From contig NC_022247.1 in the NCBI RefSeq assembly GCF_000463015.1, positions 4,340,001 through 4,404,000 on the forward strand: a stretch of 64,000 nucleotides of DNA, in the 5' to 3' direction. The translations under genes and the position numbers were made by a program. How positions within the stretch are numbered: the first letter of the stretch is position 1; the number at the start of each line of letters is the position of its first letter. This stretch comes from Variovorax paradoxus B4 (lineage in GTDB: Bacteria; Pseudomonadota; Gammaproteobacteria; Burkholderiales; Burkholderiaceae_C). Below are positions 28,939 through 36,282 of the stretch, piece by piece. The notes under the pieces were generated by a model. The model saw nothing but the letters and a program-made list of their open reading frames with translations. It was not told where the DNA came from and ran no database searches.

Positions 28939-28986
28939 ATCAGGCAGGCGCCCCCTTTTTCCCTTCACTCAACCCGGAGCCCCCGC

Positions 28987-29985
28987 ATGTCCCTCTCTCG
29001 CCGCAAATTCGTCCAGGCCGCAGCCGGTACCGCCGCCGCGTCGTCCGCCCTCTTCGGCACCGTGTCGCGCGCGGCGGCCGCCAAGGAATTCCGCCTCGGC
29101 CTCATCACGCCGGCCGGCCACTCGTGGAACCGCGCCGCGCTGAGCTTCGGCGAAGCGCTCAAGAAAGCCACCGAGGGCCGCCTGAGCGCCACGGTGTTCC
29201 ATTCGGGCCAGCTCGGCAACGAGTCGGCCATGATGCAGCAGCTGCAGTCCGGCGCCCTGGACATGGGCTGGATCCAGGCGGCCGAACTCGGCTCGCGCGT
29301 GGCCAGCGTGGCGGCCATCAACGCCCCCTACCTCGTGCGCTCGACCACCAACGTGGCCTCGCTGGTACGCACGCCCGCCGCGCTGAAGCTGCTCGACGTG
29401 CTGCCGCGCGAGACCGGCACCATCGGCCTGGGCTGGGGCATCACCGGCATGCGCGTGGTGTTCGCGACCAAGCCCATCTCCACGCCCACCGACCTCAAGG
29501 GCATGAAGCTGCGCATCAACCCGACGCCGGTGTACCGCGACTTCTACCAGCTGCTCGGCGCCGCGCCCACGCCCATTCCGACGCCGGCCGTTTTCGACGC
29601 CATGTCGAACGGCCAGGTCGACGGGCTCGAAGCGGACATCGAGTTCTCGTGGAACCAGCGCTTCGACCGCGTGGCCAAGACGATGCTGCCGATGAACGCG
29701 CTGTTCATGCCCTTCGCCCCGCTGGTGTCGGGCCGCATCTGGCAGACGCTCGACGGCAAGGACAAGGCACTCATCACAGATCTGGTCAAGCAGTCGCTCG
29801 ACGCACAGATCAGGGACATCGTGACCACCGAGCTCGGCCTGATCGACAAGTTCAAGGCCAGCGGCATCGCCATCAAGAGCGACGCCGGCTACAACCCCGC
29901 GCCGATCATCGCGGAGTTCGACAAGATCTGGCTGCCCAAGGCGCCGCAGATCGCAGAGCTGCGCAAGATCGGCGCGGCGCTCTGA
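28987..29985 (+). CDS. dctP: TRAP transporter substrate-binding protein (DctP)
   Basis: The 332-residue periplasmic protein starts with a twin-arginine-like leader (SRRKFVQAAAGTAAA, cleavage after AAA). The DctP fold is shown by LGLITPAGHSWNRAALSFGEALKKATEGRL, FHSGQLGNESAMMQQLQSGALDM and the conserved arginine in DLKGMKLRINPTPVYRD, which clamps the ligand carboxylate. It delivers the substrate to DctQM. As part of the lyase-dctQM operon, its ligand is probably a keto or hydroxy acid that the lyase can process. Confidence 0.93.
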   Translation: MSLSRRKFVQAAAGTAAASSALFGTVSRAAAAKEFRLGLITPAGHSWNRAALSFGEALKKATEGRLSATVFHSGQLGNESAMMQQLQSGALDMGWIQAAELGSRVASVAAINAPYLVRSTTNVASLVRTPAALKLLDVLPRETGTIGLGWGITGMRVVFATKPISTPTDLKGMKLRINPTPVYRDFYQLLGAAPTPIPTPAVFDAMSNGQVDGLEADIEFSWNQRFDRVAKTMLPMNALFMPFAPLVSGRIWQTLDGKDKALITDLVKQSLDAQIRDIVTTELGLIDKFKASGIAIKSDAGYNPAPIIAEFDKIWLPKAPQIAELRKIGAAL

Positions 29986-30049
29986 GCCAAGGCGCCGCGC
30001 GGGCCGGCAGGCACGCCGGCGCCCCATGCTGGTTCAACCTTCACGCTTC

Positions 30050-30198
30050 TTTTGGCTGAAACCTGCGAGAACTCCCAAGGAGGGTGCGCCATTGCCCCAG
30101 TTGCGCACCGCAACAGTTCCGCGGAAGGGTTCGCACCAATCGCGTGCGGGCACCGTTTTTGCTTGAATGCAGAAGCATTCACCTACAACGGATCCCGC
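30050..30198 (+). promoter_or_regulatory. Structured leader of the ABC importer operon (possible attenuator)
   Basis: GGTGCGC (30083-30089) can pair with GCGCACC (30103-30109). GGT/CGCAC (30128-30136) can pair with GTGCG/ACC (30144-30154), followed by TTTTT (30156-30160), giving a terminator-like hairpin. CGCACC at 30132-30137 could also pair with GGTGCG at 30083, so the two folds compete. A seven-base-pair hairpin (30164-30181) then sits just before the start codon. The segment GAAACCTGC (30058-30066) matches the promoter region of the second binding-protein gene (33378-33386 area). The xanthine-aptamer core is not present. The RNA class is unknown. Confidence 0.4.
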
Positions 30199-31233
30199 AT
30201 GAACAAGCGCCAACTGCTCCAGTCCTTCCTCGCCGCCTCGGCCCTCAGCTTCGGCCTTTCCTCGGCCCTGGCCCAGCCCACGACGCCGATCAAGTTCCAG
30301 CTCGACTGGCGCTTCGAAGGACCGGCCGCCCTGTTCCTGCATCCTGCCGCCAAGGGCTACTTCAAGGCCGCAGGCCTCGACGTGACCATCGACGCGGGCA
30401 ACGGCTCGGGCGGCACGGTCACGCGCGTGGCCTCGGGCGCCTACGACATGGGCTTTGCCGACCTCGCCGCGCTGATGGAATTCCACGCCAACAACCCCGA
30501 CAGCCCCAACAAGCCGGTCGCGGTGATGATGGTCTACAACAACACGCCGGCCTCGGTCATGGCGCTCAAGAAGAGCGGCATTGCCAAGCCGGCCGACCTG
30601 GCCGGCAAGAAGCTCGGTGCGCCGGTGTTCGACGCGGGCCGCCGCGCGTTCCCGATCTTTGCCAAGGCCAACAACATCGGCGCGGTCAACTGGACCGCCA
30701 TGGACCCGACGCTGCGCGAAACCATGCTGATCCGCGGCGACATCGACGCGATCACCGGCTTCACCTTCACCTCGCTGCTGAACCTGGAGGCGCGCGGCGC
30801 CAAGGCCGCCGACATCGTCGTGCTGCCCTACCCCGACTACGGCGTGAAGCTCTACGGCAACGTGATCATCGCGTCGCCCAAGCTCATCAAGGAGAACCCG
30901 GAAGCGGTGAAGAAATTCCTCTCGGCCTTTGCCAAGGGCGCGAAGGAAGTGATCGCCAATCCGGCGGTGGCCATCGAATCGGTCAAGGCGCGCGACGGCA
31001 TCATCGACAGCAAGCTCGAAACCCGCCGCCTGCAGCTGGCCATCGACACCGTGATCAACAGCGCCGACGCGCGCAGCGAAGGCTTCGGCACGGTCAATGC
31101 CGGCCGCATGTCGCTGATGGCCTCGCAGGTGTCGGACGCATTCAACACCAAGACCCGCGTGAGCCCCGACGCCGTGTGGACCGCCGCGCTGCTGCCGCCC
31201 GCGGCCGAACTCAACGGCGTGCTGCGCAAGTGA
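30199..31233 (+). CDS. ABC transporter substrate-binding protein, NMT1/SsuA-like
   Basis: This 344-residue periplasmic protein has a signal peptide (cleavage after ALAQ) and the NMT1/THI5-like fold: FQLDWRFEGPAALFLHPAAKGYFKAAGLDV, GAYDMGFADLAALMEF and DLAGKKLGAPVFDAGRRAFPIFAK. Family members bind flat heterocycles, pyrimidine precursors or sulfonates. Linkage to ATPase, permease and a purine-type deaminase suggests a purine base as ligand. Its stop shares a base with the ATPase start (TGATG). A related binding protein lies at 33544 under a xanthine-type riboswitch. The start at 30199 is set by the signal peptide. Confidence 0.88.
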   Translation: MNKRQLLQSFLAASALSFGLSSALAQPTTPIKFQLDWRFEGPAALFLHPAAKGYFKAAGLDVTIDAGNGSGGTVTRVASGAYDMGFADLAALMEFHANNPDSPNKPVAVMMVYNNTPASVMALKKSGIAKPADLAGKKLGAPVFDAGRRAFPIFAKANNIGAVNWTAMDPTLRETMLIRGDIDAITGFTFTSLLNLEARGAKAADIVVLPYPDYGVKLYGNVIIASPKLIKENPEAVKKFLSAFAKGAKEVIANPAVAIESVKARDGIIDSKLETRRLQLAIDTVINSADARSEGFGTVNAGRMSLMASQVSDAFNTKTRVSPDAVWTAALLPPAAELNGVLRK

Positions 31234-32090
31234 TGGCGGACGCATCGAACGCGGCCGCTGCTTCCTTCGTCGACTTCCAGGACGTCTGGCTCGCCTACAA
31301 CGAAGAGCTCCTGCGCGAGAACCACTTCGCGGTCGAAGCCATCGACCTGAAGGTCAAGCGCGGGGAGTTCATTGCCATCGTCGGGCCTTCGGGCTGCGGC
31401 AAGTCGACCTTCATGAAGCTCACCACGGGCCTCAAGATGCCCTCGATGGGCAAGATCCGCATCGACGGCCAGCCTGTGACCGGGCCGCTCAAGATCTCGG
31501 GCATGGCCTTTCAGGCGCCTTCGCTGCTGCCGTGGCGCACCACGGTCGACAACGTGCTGCTGCCGCTCGAGATCGTCGAGCCTTATCGCTCGAACTTCAA
31601 GGCCAAGCGCAAGGAATACGTCGAGCGAGCGCGCAAGCTGCTGCAGAAGGTGGGCCTCGCGGGCTACGAGGACAAGTTCCCGTGGCAGCTCTCCGGCGGC
31701 ATGCAGCAGCGCGCGAGCATCTGCCGCGCGCTCATCCACGAACCCAAGATGCTGCTGCTCGACGAGCCCTTCGGCGCGCTCGACGCCTTCACGCGCGAGG
31801 AGCTCTGGTGCATCCTGCGCGACCTCTGGACCGAGCAGCAGTTCAACGTCATCCTGGTGACGCACGACCTGCGCGAATCGGTGTTCCTGGCCGACACGGT
31901 GTACGTGATGAGCAAGAGCCCCGGCCGCTTCGTGGTCAAACGCGAGATCGAGCTGCCGCGCCCGCGCGAACTGGAGCTCACCTACACCAAGGAGTTCACC
32001 GACATCGTGCTGGAGCTGCGCGGCCACATCGGCGCCATCCGCAACACGGGCATCAGCGCGGCGCAAACGGCCGCTGCGGTGTCTCACTGA
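31233..32090 (+). CDS. ABC transporter ATP-binding protein (SsuB/TauB-like)
   Basis: The 285-residue ATPase contains Walker A GPSGCGKST (residues 51-59), Q-loop in AFQAPSLLPWRT, signature LSGGMQQR, Walker B LLLDEPFGAL and the switch His in LVTHDLRES. It powers the importer formed with the permease at 32100. The start overlaps the binding-protein stop by one base, so the genes are translationally coupled. Best relatives are nitrate/sulfonate/taurine and pyrimidine-type importers. Confidence 0.95.
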   Translation: MADASNAAAASFVDFQDVWLAYNEELLRENHFAVEAIDLKVKRGEFIAIVGPSGCGKSTFMKLTTGLKMPSMGKIRIDGQPVTGPLKISGMAFQAPSLLPWRTTVDNVLLPLEIVEPYRSNFKAKRKEYVERARKLLQKVGLAGYEDKFPWQLSGGMQQRASICRALIHEPKMLLLDEPFGALDAFTREELWCILRDLWTEQQFNVILVTHDLRESVFLADTVYVMSKSPGRFVVKREIELPRPRELELTYTKEFTDIVLELRGHIGAIRNTGISAAQTAAAVSH

Positions 32091-32099
32091 AGGCGCGCC

Positions 32100-32870
32100 A
32101 TGAAGAACACCAAGCAAATCGAACGCTGGTCGCCCTGGCTGCTGCTCGTGGCCGTGATCCTGCTGTGGCAGGTGATCTGCGCGGGCTTCGGCGTCTCGGA
32201 CTTCATCTTTCCGAGCCCGCTGCGCATCTGGACCCAGTTCTGGGAGTTCAAGGAAATCATCGCGGGCCATGCGTGGCGCACCTTCTGGGTCACGATGGCG
32301 GGCTTCGGCCTGGCCATTGTGGTGGGTGTGCTGCTGGGCTTCGTGATCGGGAGTTCGCGCATCGCCTATGCGGCGATCTATCCGCTGATGACGGCCTTCA
32401 ACGCACTGCCCAAGGCAGCCTTCGTGCCCATCCTCGTGGTGTGGTTCGGCATTGGCGTGGGCCCGGCAATCCTCACGGCCTTTTTGATCAGCTTCTTCCC
32501 GATCATGGTCAACATCGCCACCGGCCTTGCCACGCTGGAGCCCGAGCTCGAAGACGTGCTGCGCGTGCTCGGCGCCAAGCGCTGGGACGTGCTCATGAAG
32601 ATCGGCCTGCCGCGCTCCATGCCCTACTTCTTCGGCTCGCTCAAGGTGGCGATCACGCTGGCGTTCGTCGGCACCACGGTGAGCGAGATGACCGCGGCCA
32701 ACGAAGGCATCGGCTACCTGCTCATTTCGGCCGGATCGGCCATGCAGATGGGCCTGGCCTTCGCGGGCCTGATGGTGGTGGGCGCGATGGCCATGCTGAT
32801 GTACGAGCTTTTCAGCGTGGTCGAGAAGCACACGACCGGCTGGGCGCACCGCGGTTCGCAGAACCAATGA
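32100..32870 (+). CDS. ABC transporter permease (SsuC/ThiX-like)
   Basis: The 256-residue inner-membrane permease has six predicted helices and the BPD_transp_1 coupling loop EDVLRVLGAKRWDVLMKIGLPRSMPYFF. It forms the channel of the importer, presumably as a homodimer. It begins 9 bases after the ATPase gene, and the deaminase gene begins 10 bases after its stop, so all four genes are one operon. Confidence 0.94.
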   Translation: MKNTKQIERWSPWLLLVAVILLWQVICAGFGVSDFIFPSPLRIWTQFWEFKEIIAGHAWRTFWVTMAGFGLAIVVGVLLGFVIGSSRIAYAAIYPLMTAFNALPKAAFVPILVVWFGIGVGPAILTAFLISFFPIMVNIATGLATLEPELEDVLRVLGAKRWDVLMKIGLPRSMPYFFGSLKVAITLAFVGTTVSEMTAANEGIGYLLISAGSAMQMGLAFAGLMVVGAMAMLMYELFSVVEKHTTGWAHRGSQNQ

Positions 32871-32880
32871 TGCGCGACGC

Positions 32881-33363
32881 ATGACACGCGACCAGATCAT
32901 CCGCGCGCTGCGACGCGCCGACGAGGTGGCCCGCCGCGCCATGGCCATGGGCCGCCATCCCTTCGGCGCAGTGCTCGTTGCGCCCGACGGCGAAACCATC
33001 CTGGCCGAGCAGGGCAACATCGACACGGTGAACCACGCCGAAGCCACGCTGGCGCGCCATGCCGCTCAGAACTGGCCGGCCGACTATTTGTGGCAATGCA
33101 CCCTGGTGACGACCTTCGAGCCTTGCGCGATGTGTGCGGGCACCGGCTACTGGGCGCACATCGGCCGCATCGTCTACGGCGCGGAAGAAAGCGCCCTGCT
33201 CGCACTCACGGGCGACCACCCCGAGAACCCCACGCTGAGCCTGCCCTGCCGCGAAGTGTTCGCGCGCGGACAGAAGAAGATCGAGGTGATCGGCCCCGTG
33301 CCCGAAGTGGCGGAAGAAATGATCGCCACCCACCGCGGCTTCTGGGAAAGCCGCGGCGCATGA
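32881..33363 (+). CDS. Nucleoside/guanine deaminase-like enzyme (CDA superfamily)
   Basis: This 160-residue cytidine-deaminase-fold protein has the zinc site His52/Glu54 (NHAEA), Cys82 and Cys85 (EPCAMCAGT). Zinc-bound water attacks an exocyclic amino group, releasing ammonia. The PFGAVLV and PCAMCAG motifs are of the guanine-deaminase/tRNA-deaminase branch. Size, the purine-importer operon and the riboswitch just downstream point to a free purine such as guanine, giving xanthine. A paralogue lies at 42567 under another copy of the riboswitch. The exact substrate is inference. Confidence 0.85.
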   Translation: MTRDQIIRALRRADEVARRAMAMGRHPFGAVLVAPDGETILAEQGNIDTVNHAEATLARHAAQNWPADYLWQCTLVTTFEPCAMCAGTGYWAHIGRIVYGAEESALLALTGDHPENPTLSLPCREVFARGQKKIEVIGPVPEVAEEMIATHRGFWESRGA

Positions 33364-33369
33364 GGGCTG

Positions 33370-33386
33370 CTGGCACGAAACCTGCA
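33370..33386 (+). promoter_or_regulatory. Sigma-54 (-24/-12) promoter of the second binding-protein operon
   Basis: CTGGCACGAAACCTGCA matches YTGGCACGRNNNTTGCW at every constrained position but one, with GG and GC 10 bases apart. The expected start site, about 12 bases after GC (near 33397), coincides with the first base of the riboswitch at 33398. It lies 6 bases after the deaminase stop. Confidence 0.7.
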
Positions 33387-33397
33387 AAACCCTCCAC

Positions 33398-33478
33398 GGA
33401 GTAGAAGCGTTCACCGTTTCGCCGTGAAGACGCCCGATGACGGTGCGGCTTCTCCGCGCTTCGGCCGGAAATTGCTCT
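33398..33478 (+). ncRNA. Xanthine riboswitch (NMT1-motif RNA) of the binding-protein operon
   Basis: GGAGTAGAAGCGTTCA (33398-33413) and CCGGAAATTGCTCT (33465-33478) are the two conserved halves of the xanthine-I (NMT1 motif) aptamer. P1 is GGAG with CTCT. P2 begins with CCG (33413-33415) pairing with CGG (33462-33464) and is long, with CGC/GCG pairing further in. The upstream bases CTCC (33392-33395) can compete for the GGAG strand. CTCTG (33475-33479) can pair with the ribosome site CGGAG (33528-33532), so ligand binding would free translation. The downstream gene encodes an NMT1-type binding protein, the context that gave the motif its name. Confidence 0.85.
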
Positions 33479-33517
33479 GGAGGCAGCACGCACGCGCTGC
33501 TTCCGGTGTCCTTTTTT
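33479..33517 (+). terminator. Terminator-like hairpin after the riboswitch
   Basis: GGAGGCAGC (33479-33487) pairs with GCTGCTTCC (33496-33504), nine pairs with one G-U, loop of eight. A run of six T (33512-33517) follows after seven bases, which is farther than usual. It may be a weak terminator or a pause hairpin of the riboswitch expression platform. Confidence 0.4.
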
Positions 33518-33543
33518 CCAACGCCTACGGAGTGTTTTCATTC

Positions 33544-34572
33544 ATGCAACGTCGTTCCCTCCTGCACGCGGCCGGCGCCACCGCCCTCGTCGCCGCCACG
33601 CCCTTCGTGCGCGCCCAGGGCTCGCTTCAGAAATTCAAGTTCAACCTCGGCTGGAAGATCGAAGCCTCCGGCGCCGGCTTCCTGCTCGCGCAGCAGCGCG
33701 GCTATTACAAGGACGCCGGGCTCGACGTGGCGATCGACACCGGCAACGGCTCGGCGTCGGCGATCAGCCTGGTCGGCAGCGGCGCCTACGACTGCGCGTC
33801 GGCCGACCTCGCGACCATGATCGAGTTCAACGTCAACAACCCGGGCGCCGGGCTCAAGGCCGTCGCGATCCAGTACGACCTGAATCCCAATGCGATCCTG
33901 GTGCGCAAGGGCGGGCCGATCGCCAAGCCGGCCGACCTGGCGGGCAAAGCCATCCTCGGCCAGCCCTTCAATGCTTCGCGCAAACTGTTTCCCGCCTTCG
34001 CCAAGGCGCAAGGCTTCGACCCGTCGGGCGTCAAGTGGGAGAACGTCGCGCCCGACATCGGCGACACGCGCTTCGTCAAGGGCGACTTCGACGCCTCGGC
34101 CTATTTCTTCTTCACCGGCCTGCTCAACCTCAAGGCCCGCGGCATGGGGCCGGAGCAGATCACGGTGTTCCGCTTTTCCGACCACGGCATGAAGTCGTAC
34201 GGCAACGGCCTGGTGGCCAATGCGAAGAGCATGCAGGAGCAGGGCGATGCCATGAAGGCCTTCGTCAAGGCCACGACGCGCGGCTGGATCGAGGCGATCG
34301 CCGACCCGAAGGCGGGTGCCGCCGCCATCAAGGCGCGAGAGCCGCTGGCCAGCGAGGAGATCGAGCACGAGCGGCTGAAGCTGATCGTCGACGGCACCAT
34401 GAAGACACCCGACACCCGCAGCAATGGCTGGGGCGCCGCCTCCACGGCGCGGCTGCAGGCCACGATCGACGAGACGGTCGGCGCCTTCGGCCTGAAGAGC
34501 AGCCCGCCGGTCGAGCAGCTCTGGACCGAGCGCTTTCTGCCGCCGGCGGCAGACCGCAAGCTCAAGGCCTGA
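33544..34572 (+). CDS. Second NMT1-type substrate-binding protein, riboswitch-controlled
   Basis: This 342-residue protein has a leader MQRRSLLHAAGATALVAATP (cleavage after VRAQ) and is clearly paralogous to the protein at 30199 (FLLAQQRGYYKDAGLDVAIDTGNGS, GAYDCASADLATMIEF, DLAGKAILGQPFNASRKLFPAFAK). It has no ATPase or permease of its own, so it may use the importer just upstream with different specificity. GGAG lies 11 bases before the ATG. The leader contains a xanthine-type riboswitch and a sigma-54-like promoter, implying a purine or purine-derived ligand. An oxygenase and a VOC protein follow in the same operon. Confidence 0.87.
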   Translation: MQRRSLLHAAGATALVAATPFVRAQGSLQKFKFNLGWKIEASGAGFLLAQQRGYYKDAGLDVAIDTGNGSASAISLVGSGAYDCASADLATMIEFNVNNPGAGLKAVAIQYDLNPNAILVRKGGPIAKPADLAGKAILGQPFNASRKLFPAFAKAQGFDPSGVKWENVAPDIGDTRFVKGDFDASAYFFFTGLLNLKARGMGPEQITVFRFSDHGMKSYGNGLVANAKSMQEQGDAMKAFVKATTRGWIEAIADPKAGAAAIKAREPLASEEIEHERLKLIVDGTMKTPDTRSNGWGAASTARLQATIDETVGAFGLKSSPPVEQLWTERFLPPAADRKLKA

Positions 34573-34578
34573 GGCGCC

Positions 34579-35568
34579 ATGTCGATCCCCATCCTCGACC
34601 TGCAGGAGGCGCTCGCGCCGGGCGGTGCGCGCAGCGCCGCGGTGGCGGCACAGCTGCGCGCCGCCGCCATGGCTTCGGGCTTCTTCTATGTGCGCAACCA
34701 CGGCGTCAGCGGCGAGCTCGTGGCACGGCAGTTCTGCGTCGCGCACCAGCTGATGGCGCTCCCGCAGCAAAGGCGGCAGGCGCTGTCGATGCAGCTCTCG
34801 CCGACCATGCGCGGCTTCGAGAACATCGGCGCGCAGACGCTCGACGCCGCGGCCCGTCCCGACCTGAAGGAAAGCTTCTATTGCGGCATGGCCTACCCCG
34901 ACGACCACCCCTACGTGCGCGCGGGCTACCAGACCTACGGCCACAACCAGTGGCCGAGCGAGCTGCCCGATGCGCCGGCGCAATGCGAGACCTACATCCG
35001 CACGATGCTCGGGCTCTCGACGCGACTGATGCAGCTCATGGCGCTGTCGCTGGGCCTGCCCGAGGACTACTTCGATGCGACCAGCGCGGACCCGATGGTC
35101 ACGCTGCGCATGGTCCGCTACCCGGCCCATCCGGTGGATGCGGACGAACGCACCTTCGGCGCCGGCGCGCACACCGACTGGGGCGCCATCACCATCCTCG
35201 CGCAGGACGCGCATGGCGGCCTGGAAGTCTGCATGCCCGACGGCGACTGGGTCCCCGCAACGCCCGTCGAGGGCTGCTTCGTCGTCAACCTCGGCGACAT
35301 GATCCCGCGCTGGACCAACGGCCTCTACCACTCCAACCCGCACCGCGTGCGCAACCTGCATTCGGGCGGAGCGCCGCGCTACTCGATTCCCTTCTTCTAC
35401 GAACCCGGCTACTTCGCGCGCATCGAGGCCGTGCCGGGCACGGTGCCGGCCGGCGAAGCACCGCGCCATGCGCCCTGCACGGCGGGAGAGCACCTGCGCG
35501 AGATGTACCGCAAGACCTACGGACTGAAGACAGGCGCGACCGACGCAACTTCCGCGGCCAGTCCATGA
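34579..35568 (+). CDS. Fe(II)/2-oxoglutarate oxygenase, isopenicillin-N-synthase family
   Basis: The 329-residue protein has the DIOX_N domain (GFFYVRNHGV) and the double-stranded beta-helix with iron ligands in AHTDWGAITIL (HxD) and SNPHRVRNLHS, plus the RYSIPFFY arginine that binds 2-oxoglutarate. It should hydroxylate or otherwise oxidise a small molecule with O2. It lies six bases after the riboswitch-controlled binding-protein gene and overlaps the VOC gene by four bases. The operon context suggests a purine-related substrate, but family members act on many compounds. Confidence 0.85.
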   Translation: MSIPILDLQEALAPGGARSAAVAAQLRAAAMASGFFYVRNHGVSGELVARQFCVAHQLMALPQQRRQALSMQLSPTMRGFENIGAQTLDAAARPDLKESFYCGMAYPDDHPYVRAGYQTYGHNQWPSELPDAPAQCETYIRTMLGLSTRLMQLMALSLGLPEDYFDATSADPMVTLRMVRYPAHPVDADERTFGAGAHTDWGAITILAQDAHGGLEVCMPDGDWVPATPVEGCFVVNLGDMIPRWTNGLYHSNPHRVRNLHSGGAPRYSIPFFYEPGYFARIEAVPGTVPAGEAPRHAPCTAGEHLREMYRKTYGLKTGATDATSAASP

Positions 35569-35978
35569 AGCTCTGGTTCAACCTGCTGTGCCGCGACATC
35601 GAGTCGCAGATGCGCTTCTACGCCGCGCTGCTCGGTTGGCCCGAGGCGGTGCACAGCCGTTCGCCGATCTACCGCGCGCTGCAGCACGAGGGCGTGCAGT
35701 TCGGCTTCAACGCACCGCCCGCCTATGCGCTGCTCGGCCTGGACGAGCGCGCACCCGGTACTGGTGCCGAAACGGTGCCGCCCGTCACGGCCTATGCCAC
35801 CTTCATGCTCGACACGCCATCGGCCGTCGACGCCGCTTCGGCGCAGGCCGCGGCGCTCGGCGGCCGCGTGCTGAAGGCACCCTATGCCACCTATTACGGC
35901 CAGTGGCAGGCCGTGCTCGCCGATCCGGAGCAGCACGTGTTCCGGGTCAGCTCACACACCCTGCCGCCGGGTGCATAG
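35565..35978 (+). CDS. VOC-family (glyoxalase/bleomycin-resistance fold) protein
   Basis: This 137-residue protein has the paired beta-alpha-beta-beta-beta modules of the VOC superfamily: WFNLLCRDIESQMRFYAALLGW at the start and AVLADPEQHVFRVSSH at the end. Members are metal-dependent isomerases, dioxygenases or binding proteins. Its ATG overlaps the oxygenase stop (ATGA), and it ends the riboswitch-led operon. Its substrate is probably the product of the oxygenase. No catalytic role is claimed. Confidence 0.8.
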   Translation: MKLWFNLLCRDIESQMRFYAALLGWPEAVHSRSPIYRALQHEGVQFGFNAPPAYALLGLDERAPGTGAETVPPVTAYATFMLDTPSAVDAASAQAAALGGRVLKAPYATYYGQWQAVLADPEQHVFRVSSHTLPPGA

Positions 35979-35985
35979 GCGGCCG

Positions 35986-36240
35986 TCAGGACGGTTGTTC
36001 ATCGGTGCACGCGCCGCCGGTCAGCAGCAGCGCGGCCTCGTCGCGCCAGTAGGCCACGGCGGCCAGCCAGCCTTCCCACACGCAGCCGTTGCAGCCGCGC
36101 CCGCAGCAGGTGGTGGGCTCGGGCGGCGGCACGCGCAGGGCGAGCCGCTGCGCCAAGGCTTCGGACTGAACGGCCTCGATCAGCGCCTGGGCGCTGGCAA
36201 GGTCGATCGGCAGGGGCAGGTCTTTGTCTGCGAGGGACAT
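35986..36240 (-). CDS. Small oxidoreductase-like (cysteine-rich) protein
   Basis: The 84-residue protein carries a cysteine cluster TCCGRGCNGCVWEGW typical of the short oxidoreductase-like domain (Oxidored-like, PF09791 type). This suggests a metal or Fe-S site. Function is unknown. A GTG at 36264 would add eight residues (MPGHHCPP), and neither start has a good Shine-Dalgarno. It is convergent with the VOC gene and lies downstream of lpxO on the same strand. Confidence 0.7.
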   Translation of the reverse strand: MSLADKDLPLPIDLASAQALIEAVQSEALAQRLALRVPPPEPTTCCGRGCNGCVWEGWLAAVAYWRDEAALLLTGGACTDEQPS

Positions 36241-36282
36241 GGGCGGGCAGTGGTGGCCGGGCACCGCGCGGCAGGCTTGCGC

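Noticed and set aside
30052..30068. Sigma-54 promoter before the ABC importer
   Set aside because: TTGGCTGAAACCTGC has only nine bases between GG and GC, and this spacing is strict, so I do not call it.
30168..30244. Possible xanthine aptamer across the importer start codon (GCAGAAGCATTCACC and CAACTGCTCC)
   Set aside because: Two changes in the conserved 5' core, a degenerate 3' core, no P1 pairing, and the second half lies inside the coding sequence. GAATGC/GCATTC is simply a hairpin.
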